Translations under genes and position numbers: made by a program | Shown: one piece after another, positions 32,350 to 43,697 of the stretch | Position numbering within the stretch: position 1 is the stretch's first letter | Layout of the letters: each line of letters starts with the position of its first letter | Assembly (NCBI GenBank): GCA_001510135.1 | Contig: LFER01000009.1 | Coordinates: forward strand, 37,806 to 101,805 | DNA: 64,000 bases | Direction of reading: 5' to 3' | Source: Alphaproteobacteria bacterium casp-alpha6 | GTDB lineage: Bacteria > Pseudomonadota > Alphaproteobacteria > Rhodobacterales > Rhodobacteraceae | The notes under the pieces: model-generated | The model's input: only the letters and a program-made list of their open reading frames with translations | Database searches by the model: none | What the model was told of the DNA's origin: nothing

Positions 32350-33249
32350 CTAAACCGCTTCCAAAAGACCCTTTTTGCCGGCAAGATCACGCATTTTATT
32401 TTGTAATTTTTCAAATGCCCTGACTTCGATCTGGCGCACGCGTTCACGGCTGACACCGTATTCTTCACTTAGCTCTTCGAGCGTTATCACCGCTTCAGAA
32501 AGGCGCCGCTTTGTCAGGATGTCCTGTTCGCGTTCATTCAAGACGCTCATCGCCTCTGCAAGAAGCTCTTTGCGCGTTTCAAGCTCATCGCGATATTCAT
32601 AATCGCCCGCCTGATCAGCATCTGTATCTTCCAGCCAATCCTGCCATTCCATAGAGCTTTCACCATCCGACGAACCCACCATTGCATTCAGCGACGCATC
32701 CCCGCCAGAGAGGCGGCGGTTCATCATAACAACTTCTTCCTCCGTCACTCCAAGATCCGTTGCGATTTGCTTCACCTTTTCAGGATGAAGGTCTCCATCC
32801 TCCAAAGCGCCAATGCGTGATTTTGCTTTACGAAGATTAAAAAACAGCTTTTTCTGTGCGCTCGTTGTACCCATTTTGACAAGCGACCAGCTACGCAGGA
32901 TATATTCTTGAATGCTCGCACGGATCCACCACATGGCATAGGTGGCCAAACGAAACCCTTTTTCAGGATCAAAGCGCTTCACTGCCTTCATCAATCCAAC
33001 ATTGGCTTCGGAAATCACTTCGGATTGGGGCAATCCATATCCACGATAGCCCATGGCGATTTTAGCCGCCAGACGCAGGTGAGATGTCACCATTTTATGG
33101 GCGGCTTCTGTATCTTGTTCTTCGACCCAGCGCTTTGCCAACATGTATTCTTCTTCAGGCTCAAGCATAGGAAACTTACGGATTTCCTGCATGTATCTGC
33201 TTAACCCGCTTTCGGGACTTGGGGCTGGAAGGTTTGCGTAATTACTCAT
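32350..33249 (-). CDS. rpoH: RNA polymerase sigma-32 factor
   Basis: SNLR-type region 2 (AAKIAMGYRGYGLPQSEVISEANVGLMKAVKRFDPEKGFRLATYAMWWIRASIQEYILRSWSLVK). Confidence 0.95.
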   Translation of the reverse strand: MSNYANLPAPSPESGLSRYMQEIRKFPMLEPEEEYMLAKRWVEEQDTEAAHKMVTSHLRLAAKIAMGYRGYGLPQSEVISEANVGLMKAVKRFDPEKGFRLATYAMWWIRASIQEYILRSWSLVKMGTTSAQKKLFFNLRKAKSRIGALEDGDLHPEKVKQIATDLGVTEEEVVMMNRRLSGGDASLNAMVGSSDGESSMEWQDWLEDTDADQAGDYEYRDELETRKELLAEAMSVLNEREQDILTKRRLSEAVITLEELSEEYGVSRERVRQIEVRAFEKLQNKMRDLAGKKGLLEAV

Positions 33250-33355
33250 GTCATCCCCTCAATGTTTTGCATGTTAACATTTACCTAGGCATCCGCCAGA
33301 GTATTTCAAGTGGTAGCATTAAGATATGATAAATTCTGACCTGTAAAAGCCCTTT

Positions 33356-34390
33356 TCACGCATTTGTGTTATGCAGATCGTGCATAAGTGACGCCATGTC
33401 CTGCGGCATTTCCACCTCAAAACGCATACTCTCATCCGTATTGGGATGCACAAAGCCTAAGACTGCCGCATGCAGGGCCTGACGTGGAAACGCTGCAAGC
33501 TTTTCAAAGGTGTCAAAGCCAAAGGCGGTTTTTGCAATCTTTCGCGCCCGTCCATATACGGGATCGCCGATCAATCCATGACCAATATGGGCCATATGTG
33601 CGCGTATCTGATGCGTGCGCCCAGTTTCAAGCCAGCACGAAACCAGCGCTACGGCATCTGGGTTTCCAAATCTGCCATCGACCCTTAGGCGCGTCACCGC
33701 ATGACGGCCCCCTTCAAAAATAACCGCCTGCCGTTGACGGTCGGTTTTATGGCGGGCAAGCTGTGTAGTGATTTTCACAATTGCACCGGCTTCAAAACTG
33801 ACACCGCGCAGGCCTTTTAACCGCGGTTCGCTGGTATCCGGCACTCCATAGCAAAGCGCCTTGTAAAGACGTTCCACCGAATGATCTGCAAATTGCTTTG
33901 CTAACGCATGGTGTGCCTTGTCATTTTTGGCAACCACCAACAAGCCACTGGTGTCTTTATCAATGCGATGCACTATACCCGGGCGTTTTTCACCCCCAAT
34001 CCCAGAAAGGCTGTCGCGACAATGATACAAAAGCGCATTGACCAGCGTCCCTGAAGGAGATCCGGGTGCCGGATGTACCACCATTCCTGCAGGTTTATTC
34101 ACGACAATCACATCACTATCCTCGTGGACGACGCATAGAGGTATGTTTTCAGGTATGGTATCGACCTCTTTGGCACTTTCAATTGTGATGCGCACCAAGG
34201 CGCCTTCTGGCACCTTTGCTTTGACATTGGTCTCAACTAACCCATCCACGCGCACTTGACCCGCCTCTATCATGCGTGCCAATTGGGTGCGCGACAGATC
34301 CGCGGCCTCTGGCGCATCGCGAAAAAGGGCTTTATCAAGGCGATTGGGCGGATTTTGCTCAATAGTGAATTCGACTTGGGATTGTGTCAT
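33356..34390 (-). CDS. RluA/RluD family 23S rRNA pseudouridine synthase
   Basis: VHRIDKDTSGLLVVAKND, ETGRTHQIRAHMAHIGHGLIGDPVYG. Confidence 0.92.
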   Translation of the reverse strand: MTQSQVEFTIEQNPPNRLDKALFRDAPEAADLSRTQLARMIEAGQVRVDGLVETNVKAKVPEGALVRITIESAKEVDTIPENIPLCVVHEDSDVIVVNKPAGMVVHPAPGSPSGTLVNALLYHCRDSLSGIGGEKRPGIVHRIDKDTSGLLVVAKNDKAHHALAKQFADHSVERLYKALCYGVPDTSEPRLKGLRGVSFEAGAIVKITTQLARHKTDRQRQAVIFEGGRHAVTRLRVDGRFGNPDAVALVSCWLETGRTHQIRAHMAHIGHGLIGDPVYGRARKIAKTAFGFDTFEKLAAFPRQALHAAVLGFVHPNTDESMRFEVEMPQDMASLMHDLHNTNA

Positions 34391-34694
34391 GTCAGACCCT
34401 GATCAAACGGACCTGAACGTACCGCAGCTTACCTTTCTGCGCCGTTTGGTCACTATTCTCACCCTGACCATGATCGGCGGGATTATAACGTTGGTTACGC
34501 TGATTTTCCTACGCTTTCAAGATCGACCTGCATCTTTGACCTTGCCAAACAGCATCACACTCCCTCAAGGGAATACTCCGGTGGCCTTTACAAAAGGCGC
34601 AGGATGGTACGCAGTCGTCACCAGCAGCAACCAGATTTTGATTTATGATCCGAACGGGGCACTTCTGCAAACCATCGAAGTGGTAACGCCTTAA
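34389..34694 (+). CDS. DUF6476 family protein
   Basis: Single TM; divergent 2-bp overlapping start with rluD-like gene; KGAGWYAVVTSSNQILIYDPNGALLQT. Confidence 0.7.
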   Translation: MSDPDQTDLNVPQLTFLRRLVTILTLTMIGGIITLVTLIFLRFQDRPASLTLPNSITLPQGNTPVAFTKGAGWYAVVTSSNQILIYDPNGALLQTIEVVTP

Positions 34695-34703
34695 TCCGCA
34701 GGG

Positions 34704-35612
34704 TCATTTTCCAATCACAGCTTCAAATTCGCGCCATTCACCTTTGCTCATGCCAGAGCTTTCTTGGGTAACAGTTTCGCCCACCAACATCCGCCGGATG
34801 CAGCTTAGCGCCTTAGAGGATAGTGTCGCCCCCCCCATCCGATAATCTTCAAAGGCGCTGTAGGCAAAAGGCACCCAATCAGACACGATTTTGCACATTT
34901 CCTCTGCATAGACCCGGATTTCATATTGTGCATGGCTGTCGGCACGCAGTCGCAAAAAATGAAGCAAATTGTGCAAATCCACTTTCCAGTACCACTGGGT
35001 GTAGATATTGGCAGGAAGGTTCATCCGCGCCAATTCGCGAGCAAGCCCCTGTTGGCCCTCATCAGAAATCATTTCTTCGTAGTGATCATAGCAGCGTGAC
35101 GCATCGTCGCGCAGGTATCTTAGCACACGTTCTGCTTCTTCGCCGCTAAGGGCAGCACCACGTCCCTGATTATTGACCACGGATTGAGCTGCCAGAGCGT
35201 CTTCTGCAGGGATATAGAATTCGCGATCAAGAATTGAGTAACGCGCCGAATATTCGTTAACATTTGCGGTCCGGTGGCGGATCCACTGACGGGCAACAAA
35301 AACCGGTAGCTTCACGTGCAATTTTATCTCGCACATTTCAAATGGCGTCGAGTGCCAATGGCGCATCAAATAACGAATCAATCCTTCGTCATTTTGAACA
35401 GATTTTGTGCCCTTTCCATAGCTAACCCGCGCCGCCTGACAGATGGCGGCGTCATCGCCCATGTAATCGATCACACGCACGAACCCATGGTCCAACACCG
35501 GATAGGCCGTGTAAAGATGGCTCTCCATCCCAGGACTGACAGCACGCAAAGTAGCCTGAGAATGGCGACGCTGCTCTTCAATTTCGGCAGCTTGCTCGGG
35601 CGAAAGGGGCAT
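34704..35612 (-). CDS. thyX: FAD-dependent thymidylate synthase
   Basis: [20 protein letters not shown] (RHRxxSxNE-type motif). Confidence 0.95.
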   Translation of the reverse strand: MPLSPEQAAEIEEQRRHSQATLRAVSPGMESHLYTAYPVLDHGFVRVIDYMGDDAAICQAARVSYGKGTKSVQNDEGLIRYLMRHWHSTPFEMCEIKLHVKLPVFVARQWIRHRTANVNEYSARYSILDREFYIPAEDALAAQSVVNNQGRGAALSGEEAERVLRYLRDDASRCYDHYEEMISDEGQQGLARELARMNLPANIYTQWYWKVDLHNLLHFLRLRADSHAQYEIRVYAEEMCKIVSDWVPFAYSAFEDYRMGGATLSSKALSCIRRMLVGETVTQESSGMSKGEWREFEAVIGK

Positions 35613-35828
35613 GAGAGAATCCTTTTCAATTATTCTTTTCCACCACTATATCTTGATGCCCAGCGCATGCAAACCGCTACATCCGTATAGAGGAAGTGAT
35701 GCATCTAGGTTACAGCCGTCCTCAAGGGGTCACAGCTTCTGGCTTTCACAAAACATCTTTGCCATTTGACATGGCGCAGTGCACGTGGCTTACTTTGACG
35801 CGACCAATCCTAGAGGAAAAATTCTACC

Positions 35829-36257
35829 ATGGCGCTTCGTTATCTTCATACAATGGTTCGGGTCCAAAATCTGGAAACATCCATCGCATTTTACAAACTG
35901 CTTGGCCTAAAGGAAACACGCAGGCATGAAAGCGAACAGGGACGATTTACTCTGGTCTTTCTTGCGCCTGAAGGGCAGGAAGACTGTCCTGTAGAACTGA
36001 CCTATAATTGGGATGGGGATGACGGTTTGCCAAGCGATAGCCGCCACTTTGGTCACCTCGCTTACGAAGTGGATAATATCTATGACACTTGCAAGCACTT
36101 ATCGGAAAATGGTGTCGTGATTAACCGTCCACCCAGAGATGGGCGCATGGCATTTGTTCGATCTCCAGACAATGTATCAATAGAACTTTTGCAAAAAGGT
36201 GGATCGCTTGATCCAGCAGAGCCTTGGCTTTCCATGGGAAATACCGGTCATTGGTGA
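35829..36257 (+). CDS. gloA: Lactoylglutathione lyase (glyoxalase I)
   Basis: LHTMVRVQNLETSIAFYKLLGLKETRR...HFGHLAYEVDNIYDTC. Confidence 0.9.
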   Translation: MALRYLHTMVRVQNLETSIAFYKLLGLKETRRHESEQGRFTLVFLAPEGQEDCPVELTYNWDGDDGLPSDSRHFGHLAYEVDNIYDTCKHLSENGVVINRPPRDGRMAFVRSPDNVSIELLQKGGSLDPAEPWLSMGNTGHW

Positions 36258-36372
36258 GCAAAAAACAAAAATGAAGGGATATCCCAGGTGCAAAACTGCC
36301 TTCTGGCAGTTCACCGTTCCTACGTGAACGGGTATATTTCAGATGACGCAATCCGCAGTCCTGCGTTCAGCA

Positions 36373-36867
36373 TTAGTAAATGTAGCGGATCTGATCGGTC
36401 CAATAACGTTCAACACGTTTCAGCGTCGCGGAAATATGGTCAATGGATGAGCCATCCAAAATTTCCTGCGTGATCAAACCTTCGGCATGCCTAGCAAACA
36501 AACGAGCAACAGCCTGACGAATTTCGCGACCTTTTTGTGTCAGTTTAACCCGCACAGATCGACGATCAATTTCACACCGCTGATGGTGCATATACCCCAT
36601 ATCCACCAGTTTTTTAAGGTTATAACTGACGTTGCTTCCCTGATAATATCCACGCGATTTCAACTCACCCGCGGTCACTTCATTATCCCCTATGTTGAAC
36701 AGGAGAAGCGCCTGCACCGCATTTAGTTCCAGATGGCCCAAGCGTTCAAACTCATCCGTGATGACATCAAGCAGCAAACGATGAAGCCGTTCTACAGACG
36801 ACAAAGCGTCCAAATAATTGGCCATATATTTCGTCTGCTGGTCAGTACCAAACGTATTTTCTACATT
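36373..36867 (-). CDS. MarR-family transcriptional regulator (LdtR-like)
   Basis: MarR fold; ELKSRGYYQGSNVSYNLKKLVDMGYMHHQRCEIDRRSVRVKLTQKG. Confidence 0.85.
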   Translation of the reverse strand, partial: NVENTFGTDQQTKYMANYLDALSSVERLHRLLLDVITDEFERLGHLELNAVQALLLFNIGDNEVTAGELKSRGYYQGSNVSYNLKKLVDMGYMHHQRCEIDRRSVRVKLTQKGREIRQAVARLFARHAEGLITQEILDGSSIDHISATLKRVERYWTDQIRYIY

Positions 36868-36938
36868 CATAACAATCTCCAACAAAAACACTTTTCGGTT
36901 TTTGCAGGAAAAAACCCAAAAATACGTTAAGCTTAAAA

Positions 36939-37223
36939 TTATCCATGTTTGTGATGTAGATAGGTTTTTATTAGATTTATCATTTTTCTATGCTGTGAAG
37001 GGACATCGGTTTGTCCTGAAATCCACTGGTAGAGATCCTGATCATTTTCGTCCAGCAGAGCCTCGTATTCGTCTAATGTCCCATTATCTAAGTCAGATAA
37101 AGACATCGCGAAAAAGCCTTCCAGTATAATATCCATTTCCTTTGTACCCCGACGCATGGAACGCATACGCAGTCTTTTTTCCCGGATGTCGCGGGGCTCT
37201 TTCGAAGAACTTTGTTTCATCAT
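36939..37223 (-). CDS. sdhE: Succinate dehydrogenase assembly factor SdhE (FAD assembly)
   Basis: RMRSMRRGTKEMDIILEGF (RGxxE region), YEALLDENDQDLYQWISG. Confidence 0.9.
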   Translation of the reverse strand: MMKQSSSKEPRDIREKRLRMRSMRRGTKEMDIILEGFFAMSLSDLDNGTLDEYEALLDENDQDLYQWISGQTDVPSQHRKMINLIKTYLHHKHG

Positions 37224-37618
37224 TGGGTATCAGACCCAAGCACCTCTCGGAGGCGTTTTTCAATAGCACCCAAGCGATCAGAGGATTGTTTGAATTGGGC
37301 TCTGAGACTGCGCAATTCCAAGAAGAGGTCATTTGCATCTTGCAGGCGCATATTGATTTTGTCCGGCGGGTCTATTCCTTCACCTTCTCCGTTTAAGAGC
37401 CACATGATAGAAACGTTCAAGAGCCCCGCTAACATCGACAGCCGGTTTGCACGAGGTTCAGAAAGATCCTGTTCCCAAGCTTTGAGCGTCGATAGCTTGA
37501 CGCCGAGATTTTTCGCAAGCTGAGCCTGCGTCATACCGCTGGCCTCACGCGCCCCTGCAAGACGGTCGCCAAAGGTTGCGGCTTCTTCGGCGTACCAATT
37601 GATTTCCTGTTTTTCCAT
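37220..37618 (-). CDS. XRE-family helix-turn-helix regulator
   Basis: LAGAREASGMTQAQLAKNLGVKLSTLKAWEQDLSEPRANRLSMLAGLLNVS. Confidence 0.88.
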   Translation of the reverse strand: MEKQEINWYAEEAATFGDRLAGAREASGMTQAQLAKNLGVKLSTLKAWEQDLSEPRANRLSMLAGLLNVSIMWLLNGEGEGIDPPDKINMRLQDANDLFLELRSLRAQFKQSSDRLGAIEKRLREVLGSDTQ

Positions 37619-37643
37619 CGCGCTTTCTTTTCAGTTTACTTGA

Positions 37644-38903
<1,260 letters not shown>

Positions 38904-38910
38904 TGGTGGA

Positions 38911-40272
38911 TCAGGCAGCTTTCGCATGTAATTTGCGATAAAGGATCAAAAACCGCCCGATCAATCCAAATGAGGCACAGGCAAGGCCAATGGCAAGCCC
39001 CGCCCAGAGCCCGACGCCGCCCCATTCCAGCGTAAATGCCAGCCAATAGGCAACAGGAATTCCTATTATCCAGTAGCTGACAATGGCCATTCCCATTGGT
39101 ACTGAGGTGTCCTGAATTCCGCGCAGCATTCCAAGTGCCATAACCTGCGCTGCATCCACTGTGGAAAACAGGGCCGCCATAAACAAAAGCAATGTCCCAT
39201 AGATCAAGATCTCGTCCAGCTCGGGGGCCATGGGGTCGACATAAAGCGATACCAAAAATTCAGGCATGCTAAGAAACAAAAGCACTGTCAGCGCAACAAT
39301 CACAGCAGAAGCACATGAGGCGACAATCGTACTGCGCTTTAAATCAGAAAGTCTGTTGGCCCCAAAGGCATGCCCCACCTGAATTGTTGCCGCACTGGAC
39401 AGGCCGACATGAATGACAAAGGTCAGACTCGTTATGCTCAACGCAATACCGTGCGCCGCCACCGCGACCGTTCCAAGCCACCCCATCATAAGCGTCGACG
39501 CCGAAAATAACCCCGCTTCAGCAAGAGAAGTGACAGAAATTGGAAGCCCCAGCTTGGTCACGGTTCTCATGGACGCCCAATCTGGCCGCCAAATACGTTG
39601 AAAGAGTGCCTGTTCGGGGAGCTTAATGGCGGCATAAATGCAAAGACAAATAGCCATTAAGCTATTCACCAGAAATGACGCAATAGCAGACCCCTCTACG
39701 CCAAGCTCTGGCACTCCAAGCTTTCCAAAGATCAAGACATAATTCAGCGGGATATTGACAATGAACCCGATAATCGTGGTCAACAACGCAAATCGCATCA
39801 ATTCCTGCGCGGAAAGATAAGATTTCAAAACCAAAACAATAAGAGCCGGTACCATTGCAAAGCCGACGATCGACAAATAACGGCTCGCCAATTGTGCAAG
39901 TTCTGCTGGTTGACGGATTATCACCAACAATGGTTCTGAGTAGATAAACGCAGGTAGGACTGCAGCCGCATATGCGATCGACAACCACAGACCCATGCGT
40001 GTGACCCTCCGCGCCTCCGTAATAGCGTCACGCGCAACGGCACTTGCCACGAGAGGCATGATTGCCATCCCAAAGCCACCCCCAACGATAAAAATAACAA
40101 AGAAGACAGTATGCCCCAAGACGCCAGCCGCCAGCGCTTCAACCGAGTACCAGCCCAACATGATGCTATCGGTCACACCAATTCCCATAAGCGCCAGCTG
40201 GCTCAAGATCAGTGGTCCACCAAGGCGCAGCATAGAGCGAAAAGAGCCAAGATAAGGCACAATCCAATTCAT
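38911..40272 (-). CDS. MATE family efflux transporter
   Basis: 12-TM MatE pattern; LGGPLILSQLALMGIGVTDSIMLG. Confidence 0.93.
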   Translation of the reverse strand: MNWIVPYLGSFRSMLRLGGPLILSQLALMGIGVTDSIMLGWYSVEALAAGVLGHTVFFVIFIVGGGFGMAIMPLVASAVARDAITEARRVTRMGLWLSIAYAAAVLPAFIYSEPLLVIIRQPAELAQLASRYLSIVGFAMVPALIVLVLKSYLSAQELMRFALLTTIIGFIVNIPLNYVLIFGKLGVPELGVEGSAIASFLVNSLMAICLCIYAAIKLPEQALFQRIWRPDWASMRTVTKLGLPISVTSLAEAGLFSASTLMMGWLGTVAVAAHGIALSITSLTFVIHVGLSSAATIQVGHAFGANRLSDLKRSTIVASCASAVIVALTVLLFLSMPEFLVSLYVDPMAPELDEILIYGTLLLFMAALFSTVDAAQVMALGMLRGIQDTSVPMGMAIVSYWIIGIPVAYWLAFTLEWGGVGLWAGLAIGLACASFGLIGRFLILYRKLHAKAA

Positions 40273-40370
40273 TTAAATTTCCTTATCTCGAAGTCCATTT
40301 GCACCTAGAACAAAAAGTTTCCTGTATCAATTCAAGAAAAAACTCGCACATCAAACAGGTATAGTGATTA

Positions 40371-40446
40371 TTTTCTGGCAGCCCAGGCAGATTGGGGTGG
40401 GGGATTATAGTCTGCCTGGGCGCCGCTCCCTCCCATTGCCAGAAAG
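40371..40446. other. Nested perfect inverted-repeat element; candidate structured RNA or regulatory element
   Basis: Outer 9-bp stem TTTCTGGCA(40372-40380)/TGCCAGAAA(40437-40445); inner 11-bp stem GCCCAGGCAGA(40381-40391)/TCTGCCTGGGC(40411-40421); 19-nt loop and 15-nt 3' bulge. Confidence 0.55.
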
Positions 40447-40617
40447 TGTGCAAACGGGATGAGATCTGGGTATTCCGTCAGCTTGATGATTTAAAAGCAC
40501 TCAACTTGAAATTCCACGTCTCAGGTACAAAGGTTCAGTTTTTGAATTATAGTATTAAAATAATTCTCTATTCATTTTAAATTGCATTTTTTTCAGCGGA
40601 GTTCAAGCGCTCTGCAT

Positions 40618-40641
40618 ACCTTATACAAAAAAGTATAAGGT
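40618..40641 (+). terminator. Terminator-like hairpin upstream of parE
   Basis: 9-bp perfect stem ACCTTATAC/GTATAAGGT with A6 loop, followed by GTTTCTTCTCTTT. Confidence 0.4.
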
Positions 40642-40707
40642 GTTTCTTCTCTTTCCCTTTGTTCCGACAACTGGCATAATCATAGAAATAAAAAAGAGCA
40701 GGCAAAA

Positions 40708-42663
40708 ATGGGTGATTTACTAAGTAACGTCGCTGAAAATAACTATGATGCAAATTCGATCGAAGTTCTGGAAGGCCTAGAACCTGTCAGAAAGCGTCCC
40801 GGCATGTATATTGGTGGAACGGACGAACGCGCTTTGCATCATCTTGTTGCAGAAGTTCTAGACAACTCTATGGACGAAGCGGTCGCTGGTTTTGCCACGC
40901 GCATTGAAGTGGAACTGCACGAAGATTATGCCATCACAATCCGTGATAACGGTCGGGGCATTCCCATTGATCCTCACCCGAAATTCCCTGGAAAATCTGC
41001 GCTCGAAGTGATTTTTTGCACCCTCCATGCGGGTGGTAAATTTGGCGGAGACGCCTATCAGACGTCAGGCGGCCTTCACGGCGTGGGCGCGTCGGTTGTG
41101 AACGCGCTTTCTGACAGTTTGGTGGTGCAGGTCGCTAAAAATAAAGAACTTTATGAACAACGGTTTTCGCGCGGACTGCCGTTAGGCGGTTTGGAAAAAC
41201 TTGGCCCAACGCAAAACCGGCGCGGTACCTCCGTAACATTTCATGCAGACAGCGAAATTTTTGGTGCACATCAATTTAAACCTGCTCGGCTCTTTAAATC
41301 GATCCGTTCCAAAGCCTATTTGTTCAGTGGTGTTGAAATTCGCTGGAAATCAGCCATCGATGACGGGCAGACCCCAACGCTTGCCAGTTTTCATTTTCCA
41401 GGCGGTCTGAGCGATTACCTTAATGAAACTCTTAACGGGGTGACAACCTATTCCGAAAAACCGTTCCGCGGGACGGTCGATTTCCAAGAACGGTTTCAAA
41501 CAGCGGGGAAAGTTGAATGGGCCATTAACTGGACGCCCTCGCGCGATGGATTCGTCCAATCCTATTGTAACACCGTTCCCACACCCGAAGGCGGCACTCA
41601 CGAAGTGGGGTTCTGGGCAGCAATCCTCAAAGGGATCCGCGGGTATGGGGAATTGGTAAACAATAAAAAATCCAAGGATATTTCCCGCGAAGATCTGATG
41701 TCAGGGGGCTGCGCATTGGTCAGCTGTTTCATCCGCGAACCTGAATTTGTGGGCCAGACGAAAGACCGATTGGCCACTGTGGAAGCCCAAAGGCTTGTCG
41801 AAAACGCCGTGAGGGACCATTTTGACAATTGGCTTGCCGCGGATACAAAATCCGCCGGTGCTATTCTTGATTTCCTTGTTCTTCGTGCCGAAGAACGGAT
41901 GCGACGGCGTCTTGAAAAGGAAACACAGCGTAAAACGGCAACCAAACGGCTCCGTTTGCCGGGCAAATTAGTTGACTGTTCCGCCACTTCCCGAGACGGT
42001 ACCGAGATTTTTCTCGTAGAAGGTGACAGTGCAGGCGGATCTGCAAAAATGGCACGTGAACGCAAAAACCAAGCATTGTTACCGCTACGCGGAAAGATTT
42101 TGAACGTATTGGGAGCGGCGAGTTCAAAGCTGAGCAGCAACCAAGAAATCGCAGATCTCGCTCAGGCCTTGGGCGTTGGGCTTGGAACACGCTTCAATTT
42201 GGATGACCTGAGATACGACAAGGTGATCATTATGACGGATGCGGATGTAGACGGAGCGCATATTGCATCGCTTTTGATGACGTTTTTCTTTACCCAGATG
42301 CGTCCCTTAATTGACGCGGGTCATCTCTATCTTGCCTGCCCGCCCCTATACCGCCTGACGCAAGGCGCCAATCGGGTTTATTGTCTGGACGAAAAAGAAC
42401 GGGAATACTGGTTTGAAAAAGGGCTCGGCGGTAAGGGTAAAATAGATGTCAGCCGCTTTAAGGGCTTGGGCGAAATGAACGCGAAAGACCTCAAAGAAAC
42501 GACGATGGACCCAAAGACCAGAAAGTTAATCCGGGTGAGTATAGACGAAGATGAACCCGGCGAAACTGGCGATTTGGTTGAACGATTGATGGGTAAAAAG
42601 CCAGAATTACGGTTTCAATATATCCAAGAAAACGCAAAATTTGTCGAAGAACTAGACGTCTAA
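40708..42663 (+). CDS. parE: DNA topoisomerase IV subunit B
   Basis: GLEPVRKRPGMYIGGTDERALHHLVAEVLDNSMDEA; VEGDSAGGSAKMARERKNQALLPLRGKILNV. Confidence 0.95.
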   Translation: MGDLLSNVAENNYDANSIEVLEGLEPVRKRPGMYIGGTDERALHHLVAEVLDNSMDEAVAGFATRIEVELHEDYAITIRDNGRGIPIDPHPKFPGKSALEVIFCTLHAGGKFGGDAYQTSGGLHGVGASVVNALSDSLVVQVAKNKELYEQRFSRGLPLGGLEKLGPTQNRRGTSVTFHADSEIFGAHQFKPARLFKSIRSKAYLFSGVEIRWKSAIDDGQTPTLASFHFPGGLSDYLNETLNGVTTYSEKPFRGTVDFQERFQTAGKVEWAINWTPSRDGFVQSYCNTVPTPEGGTHEVGFWAAILKGIRGYGELVNNKKSKDISREDLMSGGCALVSCFIREPEFVGQTKDRLATVEAQRLVENAVRDHFDNWLAADTKSAGAILDFLVLRAEERMRRRLEKETQRKTATKRLRLPGKLVDCSATSRDGTEIFLVEGDSAGGSAKMARERKNQALLPLRGKILNVLGAASSKLSSNQEIADLAQALGVGLGTRFNLDDLRYDKVIIMTDADVDGAHIASLLMTFFFTQMRPLIDAGHLYLACPPLYRLTQGANRVYCLDEKEREYWFEKGLGGKGKIDVSRFKGLGEMNAKDLKETTMDPKTRKLIRVSIDEDEPGETGDLVERLMGKKPELRFQYIQENAKFVEELDV

Positions 42664-43010
42664 AGCAGACCGGCACTCAATCTGATACAATAAATGTCAA
42701 ATAGAAATTAAGATTTCCTGCTCAAGCCCCCCAAATCGAATCGATGAGATATCCCCGACAATAGATCGGACTGCAGTCATTTTGCCATTACTGGCCGCTT
42801 AAAAAGCCTAAATGACTGGGCACGTTGTTTCTTTTTTGGAAACAAAGAGGCCAGAAAGATGCGCTTTTTATATCAATTTTCCGGTAATTTTTACAAAATG
42901 ATGAAATTTCTTGACCATTACTTTTGTTAGTATGTAAACCACCTCTTGCGTCTTAACTTATCATTACGGATATTTTAATATGAGTCGCATGACTTTCGGG
43001 AAGGGATCAC

Positions 43011-43601
43011 ATGTTGGCAGTTTTGATAGGGCTCGAGTTATTGGGGTCGGCATTTGTAGGGTTTGCTCAACCGGAAAACTCAAATCTGCCTCCTGAAACG
43101 GAAGCGGATAATGAGCCAGCCCGACCAAATGAACCAATTATCGTTGAATGCCCAATTGATGAAAGTGGGATTGGTGAAAAATCGCAACAAGAACCCAAAA
43201 CATCTAAGCTTTCCACCGCTGACACGTCAGAAACAGCTTTTGAAGCAACATCCGGTGAAAATGTGATATTAGGGTCTTTGGAAACTATGCCGGTTTCAGC
43301 AGCGAATTGACACGAAGTCATGGGTGTTGAGGTTGGTGAGCTTCGGTTCGAGGGATCTTCAGAAACCGGTTTTAGGATACAATCCGCGCCTCTGGGATTT
43401 AAGGAATGTGGCGCGCCCGACTTGCCAATTGAACCGCAACCACCATTTGTTTCGACAAATTTTACCAGCAACCCAGCGGGTTGCATGGAGGCAGAGACTT
43501 CAGATGTTGGGATGTCATCTACAGACCAGCCCTTCACTCTAAGCGCTTATGACCCGTGGACAGTTGCGGATTTCTGGAGTGATAAAGGGACGCAGATCTG
43601 A
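43011..43601 (+). pseudogene. Possible interrupted gene: two same-frame ORFs of similar acidic/Ser-Thr composition separated by one TGA
   Basis: 43011-43310 and 43320-43601 share a frame; stop TGA at 43308-43310; strong SD (AAGGGA) only before the first; second part may be a separate ORF. Confidence 0.4.
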
Positions 43602-43697
43602 CATACCAGTGACTTGGAATTTAGCGACTGATATAAAATGCAAACGAGGGCCAAAAGCTTTGCCTGATCGGGAAGAAAGCGTGGTTTTCAATAATGT

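Noticed and set aside
40371-40446. Interpretation of the nested hairpin as 4.5S SRP RNA, tmRNA or an integron attC site
   Set aside because: Lacks the SRP GGAAGGAAGCAG motif, tmRNA tag/tRNA-like parts and attC core boxes
41598-42140. 180-aa ORF on - strand
   Set aside because: Antisense to parE; Ser/Arg-rich shadow ORF
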